The notes beneath the pieces were generated by a model. It was given only the letters and a program-made list of their open reading frames with translations, had not been told where the DNA came from and searched no databases. This document shows, piece by piece, positions 35,462 through 49,901 of a stretch of 64,000 bases of DNA. A program made the position numbers and the translations under genes. Numbering within the stretch: the first letter of the stretch is position 1; each line of letters begins with the position of its first letter. Where the stretch lies: contig JAYKKR010000016.1 of the NCBI GenBank assembly GCA_036971615.1, positions 728,623 through 792,622 of the forward strand. The letters are read 5' to 3'. Source of the DNA: Amyloporia xantha (lineage: Eukaryota > Basidiomycota > Agaricomycetes > Polyporales > Adustoporiaceae).

Positions 35462-35946
35462 ATGGCTATTGCTGCTACTGATAGTACGCGATCTACCCCG
35501 ACTCCGCTACCTGACCCTCAGGACAACGTCAAACCAGATAATTATGTCGACAAGTTCAAGGTATTGCATCACTTTTCCTGGACGGCTCGAAAACCGGATG
35601 TATCCTACTTATTGCAATTAAATGAACTTGGTTTTTAACTGCTGTAGGGTCGCCAAGTGACCTCCAAATTTATCGAGTACGTTTTGTATATGGCCTCATG
35701 CATCTTTTCTGACATACGGGACTAAGCCCGTGCGAAGGGGCGGCCAAGGCTTCCATGGACTGCCTCAATCGTAACGACTACGACAGGGACAAGTGTCTTG
35801 ACTTCTTCCAAGCATATCGAGATTGCAAGAAAGCATGGGTCCGTTGCTGCTTCTGCTTCACGTTTTTTATTTTTCGACTCTGAAAATGCACTTATTAGAT
35901 TGAGCAAAGGAAGGCAGATAGACGAGCGGGTCGCCCGTCAGCCTGA
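35462..35946 (+). CDS. COX23: Cytochrome c oxidase assembly factor Cox23 (twin CX9C)
   Basis: A small intermembrane-space protein needed for copper delivery and assembly of cytochrome oxidase. The start is ATG 35462. Exons encode MAIAATDSTRSTPTPLPD...DNYVDKFK, GRQVTSKFID, then the twin CX9C domain PCEGAAKASMDC and CLDFFQAYRDC (nine residues between each cysteine pair), and a basic tail IEQRKADRRAGRPSA ending at TGA 35944-35946. Three GT-AG introns join cleanly. About 95 residues, as expected. Oxidative folding by Mia40 is expected for the family. Confidence 0.94.
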
Positions 35947-38289
35947 CCTGCATCTGCTCGTTATATGTGATATACACACTACTTGCTATGCAAACTACCA
36001 GAGACAGAGCCACCTCCATTCATCATGGGCAAGCCGTTACGATCGCTTTCCTCTCATTATGATCAATGCGAATGGCTCAGGAGTCGATAGGTTGGATCAC
36101 CTTTGGTCTAATGTCTCATTGCGAAGCTTTTCAGTCTAAAACGATCCTGGTGTGTATATCCCATCGAGACTAGCTCAAACTCACGAGGAGCGTTACATTT
36201 TAGTCCGTAACTCCCACAGATCAACTCGGCACCGTGCAATACAGTATGGCTTTTGTCCGATCCTGCTATCTTTAACACTTTTACTTCGCACCTTTCAATG
36301 GCACGATCGTTATTCCCGTGTACCTGTGTTAATCTGGGACACGTTGTGAATGGTAACAGGTTCCCACCCAGTGCTTGCTAATTGGTCAGCCTTGAGAATT
36401 TTACAGCCGTGGAATGCAAACACGGCTGCCAAGTATCTTTCACCCAATTCTGCTTCTCGACATGTTAGCTTCTTTGTGGATACGGGTCAACGGCTATTTC
36501 CACTCTGCAAGCGCTCTCCCATGAGGCCGTGTGCTTTCCAGCGGCAGCATTATGGCCTCACTACTTATCTGTGACCGTTCATCTTCGCTGCATGAGGATA
36601 TTTCAGTTTGACGTGACAGTCCGGCACCGCCCAAACTGCATGGCATGTATGCTCCAACTTGTCTCGAGGGCTAAGCGTTCGAAGATCATCGCTGCCCACT
36701 TACGAGAAATTTTACAAGGTGACTGGCTTGCGAAGTTGCGATCAAGACGGTCAGATGCACACGATTGCTGTGAAATTGTTTTTTATTGTGACAGACGTGG
36801 ATCCAATCATGGGTCCCTTCGAAACACCAATTAAGTAGGAGTCGAGCGTCATACTGCAACTCGATTGGCGGGCGCGTTTCACGGCTGACATTCTCTCAGC
36901 CCCAGTGGCTGTGAATCCGAGTCGATCCTGTCATTAAGTTCGGATGGTTGCGATGCTGACGGTCCGAGTAGTTCAAACGACGCAGTTGAATAGTAATATT
37001 TTTAGCTGCTCTAGGAAAGTCCTTCATTCTTGGACAGAGGCATGCGGAAGCATTCACGCGTTGGTGTTTCACAGTTGGCATGTGCAGAATGTGCGTCCTT
37101 TGCGCACAAGTTTACCATAATTCGCAGATGCACTGCTGTCATGGCTGCGGAATTTCATCGGCTTGCCGTCATCTAGTCAAATGATTTCAAATCCGTTGCT
37201 GGGTTGGTCACAATCTTTCACGAAAAGATCCGTACGTGGGTGTGCTACTCTGGAAGCTGCTACAATACAAGTTTCGGCCGCGGGAAGCAGAATGCTGAGC
37301 TTGCACAGAACATCATCGGACCATAGTTCACGAGTCTAGACCCGAGCTATTATGTAGTTCGGCGATCGACTGGCTTCTTCGGTCAGGTATGATGGAACTG
37401 TCTATCGGTAACTTTGTGAGAAGACCTAATAATTTATGCTGGAGCTAGTCGGTGTGGGGCTAAGTCGAGATCTGGTCACAGAATTGACGCGAACCGTCGC
37501 CTTGGAGCCCTGGTAAAGTAAATGGATATGGTCCGCATAGCACGGCGCCTCTGTTGCAGCAAAGAGGACACTCGACGTGTGGAAGTTGGGATACGGTATA
37601 TTCTTGGTCCGTACGCAATACTTTGCGGACTCTCGGGTATAGCATGGACCGACCTTCTGTGAAGAGGTCCAGAGCGCAAAGGTCCTCGATAGCCCTAGAT
37701 CTGGGATTTCACAGTCCGTTTGGCCGGAAAATAGGCCGAAGCATAGTCAGCCAATCACAGTCGGCGGACCGCAAAATACCCCTGGGCGGAACTTGCGAAA
37801 TATGGAATAGTGAATAGCCGGTCGTTTTTTGGAAATGTGATCGTACAGGGTCGGAAATGGATAGTTTGAAACAGGATCGGTCGCTGTCTTCGTACCAGTC
37901 CGCCACACTGCGGCTCCCGTATGTACTTCCTCATGAGAATCTTGGTGGTCAACAAAGTCACAGACAGTGTTTTTTTCAGACGTCTGCTGTTCTACTACTG
38001 CCTCAAGTAATTTCAAATCCTGTGCAGTATTTGCAATGCAAAAAAAAAAACAGCGCACGCGTCGGTGCGTTCCACAAAGTGAATATGATGTCAACCGCCA
38101 TAGTAAGGCACATATTTCGTACCTGACTAGGCGCGCGGAGTGGGGTCTGGACGGCTTCCCATGCAAATCCACCTCACAAAAGTTGGGTTTGTGGGTTCGG
38201 TGATTGGGTCGCCCATATAACTGCTGGGACGACTTCTCTGTAACCCTCCAGAGCCGCCATCGCAGCTCCCCACGGCACTTGGGAACGTT
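35947..38289. other. Gene-poor region, no supported gene
   Basis: 2.3 kb in which I find only short, non-conserved frames on both strands. An 11-base A run lies at 38040-38050. A TATA-like word, catataa, near 38211-38218 sits about 75 bp before the next start. The stretch may contain decayed transposon material, but I could not identify terminal repeats. Confidence 0.45.
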
Positions 38290-39712
38290 ATGGCGCCGGT
38301 GACTCTGATCAGTGCTAATCTCTCGACTGTCGCCGTCGAAAGTCTTCTCTATGGCGTTTTCCTGGTCCTCTCTGGGAGTTCCATGTACCTTCACTTGGGT
38401 CGTATTGCGTCTCAGCAATCATCGTTGCGTTCGGTTTCATGGTCGTCGTATTTCACTCCGGTGATTCTAGGGTCTACCTTGATTATCTTAACTGTCACTG
38501 GTGTGAGCACTTCCATATTTGTTGTGATATCCTAACCAGGCTCATTTTGTGGACAGCATTGGATCCTGACAGTGACGCGTCTATTCGATGCCTTTGTTAA
38601 CTTCCTGGGGGGTGCAGAGCCACTGCTTTATTACGCCGACCTCGCTCTTACGACTGAGGTTGTCAAGACTGCCTTCCTCATTGCGACCCTCATCATCTCC
38701 GACGTGCTATTTGTAAGCCTATCATGGAAGGCATTTTTTTGCGATGGCTAAAATTCGCTTTCCCAGATATACCGGCTATGGACCGTCTGGGGCTACAACT
38801 ACTATGTCATTGTCTTGCCCGTCTGTACTGTCATAGGCTTGTGTGGTGCGTCTCACTCTCTGTGGCTCTAGCCCTGTTCGCAGGCAAGGCCCTTCCTAGT
38901 TCTCACTGTTCGTGATATAGTGGCAGGGCCTGGGGTCGTGTACCAGCTGACTCGTGTAGCGACCGATTCAGTATTCGTCCAGTCGCTAGGTCGCTGGATC
39001 TCGGCTGACTATTCTTTCACGTTCGTGTATGTTAAGAGTTAGAACTATTATCAGAGGCTTAGAAAACTGACCTTATGCTCGGAATAGTACGAACGTATAT
39101 AGTTCAAGTGAGTTCTATCGTCTTTACACAGTAGTGCGTGTGTAGGTGAGGGGCTGACCAACAATTGATAATATTCCAGCTGGTATAGCATGGCGTGTAT
39201 GGAGAGCACGTAAACATTCAGGTTCGGCACATGGAGGCGGTAACCTCATGGTTCGTATCTAATATGAACTGTGGTCAAGTTATCGTATTGATTCTCACCC
39301 ACCAGCGTGTCCTTGTGGTTATCGTCGAGAGTGCGGCTATCTACACGTATGCTCGGTTCTCTTGGTGCTCTCCATACCTGGCATTGATTGTTCTACATGC
39401 AGGTCGTACACCATTTTCTTCTTCGCGGCCTATCAGTCCGGAAGCCTCATCCAGTACCCTGCTGTTGATACGCTTTGTCCAGTGGCCGGTATCGCGTTCA
39501 TGATGATCAACGTCCGTGTCGGTATGGGCTGGGCGCAGCGCGCAAACACGTCATCCGGAATCACATCCAGACGCGCGGCCGAGCAGACATTTGCTATGCG
39601 TCCTGTCGCCGTCGACATTACTCGGGTCGTGGAGAAAACGGAAGACGTGAAAGTGAACAATATGGAATCGGGGATGAAGCGGGTCTCGAGCGAACTCACT
39701 GCAACTGTCTGA
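38290..39712 (+). CDS. Seven-helix membrane protein, Agaricomycete-expanded family (copy A)
   Basis: Function unknown. The family is a multi-copy seven-transmembrane group in Agaricomycetes. From ATG 38290: helix 1 (ESLLYGVFLVLSGSSMYLHL), helix 2 (FTPVILGSTLIILTVTG), then HWILTVTRLFDAFVNF, an extracellular-type stretch LLYYADL, helix 3 (VVKTAFLIATLIISDVLF), IYRLWTVWGYNYYVIVLP, then GVVYQLTR, a short TNVYS exon, AWRVWRARKHS, GGGNLM, IVESAAIYT, and the last helix PVAGIAFMMINVRVGMGWA. A hydrophilic Ser/Arg tail follows to TGA 39712. Seven short introns, and no frame break seen. It shares motifs, intron positions and tail sequence (ITSRR, MRPVAVDI) with copy B 2 kb downstream. Confidence 0.85.
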
Positions 39713-41778
39713 GGTCGTAGTCATAGCCTTGACGCCCTAGCATCGTCCGGGATAGCTGTGATGGCCAAAAGCGCTTGGTGCGCGGTGCGCCGGCCCCTTG
39801 ACACAATGTACCTTGACTACCGAACCGAGTCGTGTTACTCTGTGCTCAGCGTTTCGGAATGTTGTACTATGCCTCCACCCCACACGCGCCTACACTACGT
39901 TCCTGAACGCGTAAAATCGCGTTCCAATAATATTCGCTCGCGTGCGACACCCATTCGTTCATAGGTCCACTACTATTGTACAGCACATCTGGTGAAATAC
40001 GGTTCATTCCTTTGCATGTCGCTTTCGTTCAATTTTGAATGAATACATCATAGCTACGCACACGCGCGTTGAATTCCGTCCATTGAATCTATGATGTTAT
40101 GTACTCACAAGCCAGCATTCGGGTTGTCTGTCATACGTGTCGAGAAGCTGCTTCCACAACCGCACAGGCGAAGCGGTTGTCGCCGTCGCACAAATCGACA
40201 AGTAGATATGATCCCGAGTTCTGTAGCACTACCGTGCCCTGATGGTCAATTTGATTTCATGCCTTGCTGATCCTGAATCTATATATTCTGAATCCCGACC
40301 ATTGCATTCATGTTTTCTCTTGCCACCGGCAGTTTCACTCTGAATTCGTAGCCGATGAGTGACGTTGTGGTCGTTTGGGAGGGTGTAGATGGCCGTTCTT
40401 TTCGCGTCTTGATGGATATTATTGTCATCCAATTGGGTTTGATCGCAAACTTACCGATGGCGGGTCCGTTTTACCTAGTCAAGACGATCGAACGCATATT
40501 CAAAATAAACACCGGCATGCCTATTAACGACGTGAAGTAAGCGGATCATCATGTTTATAATTTCAGGCATGAACGATCTCATTCAATGTTTGCTTTAGGT
40601 CATGACAGTGGATGCCTTGCTCTGCGGAAGTCTGTTGATTTTGAACAGCAATGAGTAACTCTTCAGTCGAATACCAGGCATAGAAGCCCCTTTTCATCCG
40701 TAGAAGGCTGGGTAGAAGACTGAGTGCTAACGTGGAAACCACCTACCTCCACGAACCATACTCCGATATCTCCTAGGTATTTCTGGGGCTTTGTCTGGGA
40801 TCTGATAATTGATTTAGTCTGTCGAAGACTGAGCAGGCTCGGTGCTAATACCATCTGAAGGTTTGATCAGAGACGTCAGCGAAACTACTGTCAACAGAGG
40901 TGTAGTGGACCCCAAGCGAATGATGGCTGGGAGACCGTGCCCCATGGAGTAGGTCACACTATCAATGTCGTACAGTTACGACATGCTTACCCATCCACTA
41001 TCTCCTTACACTGCCAGTACACCATTCGTGTTCATGAATATTGTGGCAGTGAGACAGAGGCCTTTGCAGTAATGATCGGTAGAGAGTAGCTACAACTATG
41101 CGAGCATCACTGGGTAACACCAATGAGCTCGAGGCGAGTGACTTCTCCAAGCTAGAAAGCCTCGGCGAGGGTCCGGACAAGATTGGACAAACGTTATCGC
41201 ATCAAAAGAGGTACGGCAACAGTGAGAGCGAGATCTGTACATATGCCGTGGGCACTGCATGACTCTGTGACACTTCTCTGATCAAGGAATCGGAAGACGC
41301 TCAACAAGTCACAGTTTCCCCTGACCATCACAATCTGATCCTCATCTTCCTCCAGGCCGCTCTGCATCCTGGCTTTATTCTCATGTAGATATTCAACGGT
41401 AATAATATTGCTCAGTCGCTCCGAGTGAGAATGGAGACTTTCCACGAATGAGTGGAGGAGTGGGATCCAAAACGGTGAACCAGAAATTCTGATGATCGTA
41501 ACAAGGTTCTACTAGTCCATCGAATTCGTTCTTCTGAAAAACATTTACCATGTAGGCTTCGCTCGCGCCTGCGGATCTCGCCTAACTCATTGTCAAATTG
41601 TCAGGGTTACGTGATCACCGTAGAGGTTTCCTGACGAATACTGCGTGTGAGGATGGGCGCCATCCTTCCGTACTTAAGAAATCCGGTTCCGTCTCACCAC
41701 GCACCGATTTCCGACAGCCCGACCGGTCACCTTTGGGGAAATTACTGACTTAATCTCCGCTTGGGACTACCGTTCATC
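39713..41778. other. Spacer between the two seven-helix paralogues
   Basis: 2.1 kb without a supported gene. There is a perfect 8-bp stem (acaaccgc/gcggttgt) with a 9-base loop at 40156-40180. Short minus-strand frames at 40998-41445 have some protein-like character (for example EDQIVMVRGNCDLLSVFRFL) and could be gene relics, but no family is recognisable. Confidence 0.4.
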
Positions 41779-43174
41779 ATGGCGCAGGTCGCACTTGTCA
41801 ATGCGAACATGGCCACTGTGCCCTTGGAGAGCGTATTCTACGGTCTTTTCATCCTTCTCAGCGGAACCTTCATTTATCTGCATATCCAACGCGCCACGGC
41901 AACCGCGTCTCCAGGGTTCAGTAAATGGCGAGCCTGCTTCACTCCTGTGTTCTTCGGGGCATTATGCGTAACACTATTTGTGACCGCGGTAAGATTCAAA
42001 TGTATCCTATTATTACATGCCCAACCTCACATCGGATGTGTTGTGCAGCATTGGCTCCTCACGGTCATTCGTTTCTTCGATGCATTCGTCAACTTTGAGG
42101 GGGGAAAGGTTCCAATGCTCTTCTACGCCGATCTTGCACATCCAACCGAAGTCGCCAAAACTGCATTCTTGATCGCGACACTCATTACTTCGGACGTCAT
42201 GTTTGTACGTCGTACAAATATTCTTGTGGATATATTCACGTTCATCATCATTTATTTCTAGGTGTATCGCTTATGGATTGTCTGGGGTTATAATTACTAT
42301 GTGATTATACTCCCCTCGACGGCTGTGCTAGGTCTTTGCGGTGAGTCGGTGACATTTCGCCATCAAGCAAATCAATGTACTCAATCTTTTCCAGTATCTG
42401 GGATCGGTATCGTGTATCAGCTGTCGCAGCTGAACATCGGGAACACCGTGTTCGTCTCCCAAGCGGCGCGCTGGATTACGGCGGACTATTCTTTCACATT
42501 TGCGTGCGTTGACTCAAGTAGCTTTCTGTCGTCCCATTGCTGATTTGCCTTGACTTGCACAGCACGAATGTGTACAGCTCAAGTAAGCCCTTTGCCCCTG
42601 CTCTGTGGCATCACCTGTCCTAATCTATCGTAATAGCTCTGATTGCTTGGCGAGTATGGCGCGCCAGCCGGAGGTCAGGCGCGTCGTATGGAGGTGGAAA
42701 CCTCATGGTCAGCTCCGACACTCTGTCGCGTCCTCTACCTGACTGACATCAATTTTACAGCGAGTCCTGGCAACAATCGTCGAAAGCGCTGGTTTCTATA
42801 CGTACGTACAATGTGCCGCCGATCTTATCGCACATCGATCATTGATGATCACATACATTTTCAGCATCTACGTCGTCGCCTTCTTCATTTCGTACGAAAT
42901 CACGTCGAATGTGCAGTACACTCTTGTCGACACGTTGTGCGAGGTTGCCGGCATCGCGTTCATGCTCATTAACGTCCGCGTGAGTCTGGGATGGGCCCAG
43001 CAAGCGCATCCGTCACTCGGCACTTCTTCCGCTGGCATCACGTCAAGGCGCAACGTGGAACAGTCGTATGTCATGCGGCCTGTTGCTGTCGATATCGACA
43101 TCACACGCGTGGTCCACAAGGAGGACGAAATTGGCCAGCAGGTGAAGAGGGTCTCAAGTGACTACAACGTTTGA
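41779..43174 (+). CDS. Seven-helix membrane protein, Agaricomycete-expanded family (copy B)
   Basis: Tandem paralogue of the gene at 38290-39712, with the same order of motifs: ESVFYGLFILLSGTFIYLH, then HWLLTVIRFFDAFVNFEGG, MLFYADLAHPTEVAKTAFLI, VYRLWIVWGYNYYVIILP, RWITADYSFTF, TNVYS in its own small exon, AWRVWRA, GGGNLMRVLATIVESAGFYT and EVAGIAFMLINVRVSLGWAQ. The tail repeats ITSRR...MRPVAVDIDITRVV, to TGA 43172-43174. The chosen start is ATG 41779; the six codons before it are open but begin with TTG. Function unknown. Conserved intron positions argue for a segmental DNA duplication rather than retroposition. Confidence 0.85.
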
Positions 43175-45578
43175 AAACGAGCAGGCATATTTGTTCTGTG
43201 ACTCGCGTTTCGCTGATGGCGAAAATATATCGGTGCTGTTTATTGCTATGTCATTGGGTCTGAAGTCAAAATGTACGCTATTCAAGTCAGCTCTGCTGTG
43301 TGGCCTTCGGAACTACTATGTATGGCGCGCCGAAATGGTGGAGGCCAACGATTGTTCGGAGGGTATATATGTACGCTTTGCTGTGCTACAGGTTCAGCAT
43401 GGTCTCGTATGTACATATTGTACATAGTACTGTAATTGCGCTCTTACTATGACCGAGTTATTCGGGCTTGTTTCAATCCTGTCTGCGAAGAAGGCGTTAG
43501 AGCGTGTGATGATTTCAAATACATCTTTTTCGGGCGGTGATAATTGAATAGATCCGCGTCTGCTATACGGGGTTGTGCCTGGTATGATGACATGGCATCA
43601 AACATCGAATGGGTCCAGCGGGTCCGGAACAGCGACGGGTGAAGATATCGCCAGACCACACAGATTGTGTCTCTTGTATGGCTGTGCATTTGTTTCGAAT
43701 GCAGGTGTTCAGGTGGTCTGGGATTTACGATTGGTCATGACCTTGTCCAGAGTGTTCGAGTGAATTGCAGACAGCCCCAGACGCATAAGGGGCTCTTTCA
43801 GTGTTTCAGAACGACAGGCCGAGATGCTATACATAGCCTATGAGGTAAGATATTACAATATTTCCAGATAATCATTGATGACCGGAATAATCACCAGTAT
43901 CTTAGTACCACGGTGGGATACCGGGAGGAAGTTTCGACGCACGCGATGTTCTCGTAGGGTTTGCTCCTAGAAGTTCACCTGGACGAAGGTAAACTGCGGC
44001 ATCCATTAGCCGCCCTATCTCCAACGCGCGAAGCTTGAGCATTCGTGGAAGGTAAGGAACACTGCTTCTGCTGCACACATACTGCAAATTCGCCGGGAAG
44101 CACGATCGACCCTGTGATCATAACATCGAAACAACAGAGCAACGCGACATCGGTGGAAACAGACCATAGAGAATACCTGATGAATCTATTGATGAGGGGC
44201 GGTGCCAGATTCTTCAGGAAGTCCTTCCGGCATTCTCGATGAGCAACCCACAACCTAGGAGCAAATTTCCACGTCGAGATTTCATCCCTTATGTACTGCA
44301 TTTTATGATCAGCCGAGCACACATGATATTTCTTGTGTCTTACTAAAGGGAGTAAAAACGAATTTCATGCATATATATGTAACGGAACAACTTCGCATTA
44401 GCCTTCATCATGGCTAGAGGCCGGATTTTGTTGAATAAGAATGGACAGAAGGTTGGAAGGCAGTGTTCAAGGACTTACCGCACCACAGCATGCCCTGGCC
44501 CCTCGGGCGTGACCCTAGGAATTCACTCTTCCGAAAGATTCCTGCCGTTTGCAGCGTTTAGGGTGACCCGCAAAGCCAATCTTACCTGCAATTGGGAGGT
44601 GTATCGCGTTCATGTTTCATGCCGACGTCGACCCCATAAGTGCCCACACCGGCGCACATTCATTAGCGACCTCCAGAGGGCTGGTCCGAACGAGACTATC
44701 TCATGTGTGGGGCAGACATCTGAAATAACTCTTGGGTTGGCTTCGTCCAGCCTCTTGCGAATCCTCACACGGATCAAAGAGATTGCCTAGACAATGAACA
44801 AAGACACACCTCAATGGAACGGACGAGCCGACGATTTGCCTGGGCAGAGCGAGCCCGTACCAGGATGTTTCTGAATCATTTTCCAGAGTTTCGCCATCAC
44901 GTCGCATTTCAGACCTAAGTCGCTGGAAATCTGGATATGTAGTGAACCTTAGAGTCAAGAGCGACAAACCGACTCTCAATGGATACTACGTCCAACGTCG
45001 TCGAAGAAAAAGCCTAGGTCACTTGTTCGATACGGCCAGCACGGCACTTGTCGCCATACGGGAGCAATGTGACTACAATAGGGAAAGCTTCAAAGACCAT
45101 ACAGTCATCTCACGTCTGCATGATAATAGAGCTTCTTGCCGGGGACAGCATGAAGCTGCAGTGCCTGTGCGCATGGTGATACTTGGCAAAGTTCCTTCCA
45201 ATTCGCCGACGGCGACCGGTGAGATTAGAGCAAATGTTCATCACAACAGGGGCATCGCAGACCGGCAATGGCGGAAATTGTAAGATCCCCGATTCATAGA
45301 ATGGTGGCCTCGTTGATGTCGCAGGGACTCTGCATTGCGCCTCGAAAACTCTGCGCGTTCGTGCACCCTTGGTTATATTACCACAGTGGTCTCATACAGA
45401 TAGGGACAGGATCTTACGATTGCGTGAGCACGGCCTACCATCTCTCCACGTCAGAACCAAGAGCACTTACACGCATTGGTCGATTGTCATATAGTACAGA
45501 AAGCAGCATATATACATGCACGGAAAATCGACAAGATGGATGTTTTTACGCGGTGACCGTCGCAAATACCGTGGGCTT
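43175..45578. other. Gene-poor region with possible decayed minus-strand gene
   Basis: 2.4 kb. Minus-strand frames at 43902-44322 (for example LAPPLINRFIRYSLW; LKLRALEIGRLMDAAVYLRP...KLPPGIPPWY) and at 44701-44979 (YPDFQRLRSEMRRDGETLEN) look protein-like, but lie in different frames and join to nothing I recognise. They may be a relic or part of a fast-evolving gene; I do not call one. Confidence 0.35.
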
Positions 45579-47820
<2,242 letters not shown>

Positions 47821-48792
47821 GTTTAAGGTCTCTCCTTGGGTCGGTGGACGTGGAAGGCAACCAGCGTTGGTGGATAATTGAACCTGTCAGTTAAGTCACT
47901 TATCGCGTGCGAATATAACGATTAGTATTTCTGCGGGAAACGCCGATACCCCTTGGCCGTCTACTTCACTTGCGACCTTCGTCGGCGGGCCTATCATACA
48001 TAAGTTATATATATGAGCTGCACGCTGAACCTCGGTTTCGACTTGGATGGTCTATCTCAATGGCTCGACGTCTCGTTCTAGCTGTGTATTGACATTCACT
48101 GTCTGGTGGGAGGTCCGCGTGGCGCCGAAACTCAAGAAGACAAGGGGATGTTCCCTCAGTGTCGCCATGCCCTAGGAGAGCAACCACTGAATTTTTTAAT
48201 AATCATTGGGAGACATGCGGTATGCCTGGCAAGGAAACATCTCGCTGTGTGGAAGGAAGCCATTTATAGACACCCAGACAAAGAAACAGGTAGCTTTATC
48301 TCTTCCTATCGCGGGAAAGGCCTAGGCCGGAGACCGCAACATGTATAGACTCACTCCAGAGCACCTCATCGACACAAATGAAGCCGAAGGACTCGTCAGA
48401 CTCTGGAATGCGGCAGGACCAAGGCAGGACAAACTCAGGTGCGCCGCGTTGAGGACGTGTTTGTCACGTGAAGAATGTGAAGAGAGACGCGCCTTGCCGA
48501 GCATACGCGTCAACTTCTGGCAGTGCCTGGTTAGATTCGCCACCATGACCTCCGCTGCCGACGGGCCATCTCAGACAAAATGCATGCCACCTTACGACCA
48601 CCCTCGGCTCACTCCATACCCTACTGATATTTGCTGAACCACTGACGGAAGCGCTCGGCACTGGCAGACGTATTGACAACGGTGGGCGACTCATTATTGT
48701 ATATAAGACATACCATGACTGACGGTGCTCAGCATCCAGGTTTTACACCGGTCGTCTTCCACCTCCATTACACTCACACAATATTCTTCATC
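47821..48792. other. Intergenic region, no supported gene
   Basis: 972 bp. A plus-strand frame at 48341-48637 and minus-strand frames across it show no family motif. A TATA-like word, gtatataag, at 48699-48707 is about 90 bases before the next start codon. Confidence 0.45.
48699..48707 (+). promoter_or_regulatory. TATA-like element
   Basis: gtatataag lies 86-94 bases upstream of ATG 48793, a plausible TATA position for a short 5' leader. Confidence 0.4.
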
Positions 48793-49819
48793 ATGCACCC
48801 TTGGGCAGGCATGCATCCCTACAGCCACAAGTACTGGCGCGGTTTCCATCACCGGCGTGGTGGCCGTCTCATTTGGTTCGTGATCGGCGCTGGTGTCGCC
48901 ACCTTCTGGCACAAATCGCACGAGGCTCGTGAATGGCATGGGCGACATTGCTGGCGTGACCGCATTCCGCAGGATGCTTACCGTGCGCCAGGCGCGCCGC
49001 CGTTCCCTGCTCGCATCGATGATGCCTCGAAGAATCCTTCCGATGGTGCTTCTGGCGATGCGGTCGTGCAGAAGCGCGAATGCGATCGTCGTGCATGGGG
49101 CTGGTCCTGGAGCACGGACAACGGGTACAAGTCGTGGGGGCAACAGCCGCAGTCCCCGCAGGTACCTCAGACTCCGCATATCCCACCGACACCCATGCCC
49201 GGTCCGGATCCAGATGCTCAGCGCATGCAAGCACTCGGTAAACAAGCGACCGACACTGTAAGTCTTGCGTGATGCTTTTGCATTCTTTTCACTGATGATA
49301 TATCGCTTTATATGCAGATCTCAGAGTTGTCTGAAGCGACTCTTGATTCGGTTCTCGCAACAGTACAGAGCCTTAAGACCGTAAGCTAGAGTGTCTATCG
49401 CTGTAGTAACACGAACTGAATCGTCCTGTCAAACATAGAAGCTCGCAGAGAATCGCGCTCAGCGGGAGCAGCATCTGCAACAGATGCAGGCTCTCAAAGA
49501 GGAGCAGTACAAGATTTTCGAAGAGTGGAAGAAGCAGCAGGAGGAACACGCCAAGGCGCAGGAGCCCCTCCGCCGCGACACGTCGTATAATGTTGTGCAG
49601 CTTGATATGAGTTATTTTCACACTCCATCCGTCTATTATTACTTCAGTTATCTATCATTACTGCACGGTCTTCCCACTCCTACACACGGACATATTCTCT
49701 TTACTTGCTATGGGATTGTTGTACTCTCAATTCTGCTTCTGGTAAACGAGATCGCAGCTCACAGTACTACCAATAATATAATCAGAAAGTTCTCCGTCCA
49801 CCCTGTATTCCAGTCGTAG
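48793..49819 (+). CDS. One-helix protein with coiled-coil C-terminus, function unknown
   Basis: I do not recognise a named family, though proteins of this look occur in basidiomycetes. From ATG 48793: a His/Tyr-rich start (MHPWAGMHPYSHKYWRGFHH), one hydrophobic segment (LIWFVIGAGVATFW), a charged region with many Arg/His, and a Pro/Gln spacer with PQTPHIPPTPMPGPDPDA. After two introns (about 49260-49317 and 49381-49439), a coiled-coil stretch NRAQREQHLQQMQALKEEQYK follows (two adjoining halves: NRAQREQHLQQMQ and ALKEEQYKIFEEWKKQQEE). The C-terminus is uncertain: the frame stays open to 49819, but a GT-AG pair near 49600-49650 could splice to another ending. Confidence 0.6.
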
Positions 49820-49901
49820 CGCTACATATAAATCGTATCGGGTCGTCGATCATGATTTGTATATCGCAGGCACCCTATTGGATGACCCACGTCTATTAAT
49901 A

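Noticed and set aside
37747..38418. 223-residue open frame on the minus strand overlapping the start of seven-helix copy A
   Set aside because: Composition is random-looking, there are no motifs, and it overlaps a well-supported gene start on the other strand. The length is explained by chance in GC-rich sequence.
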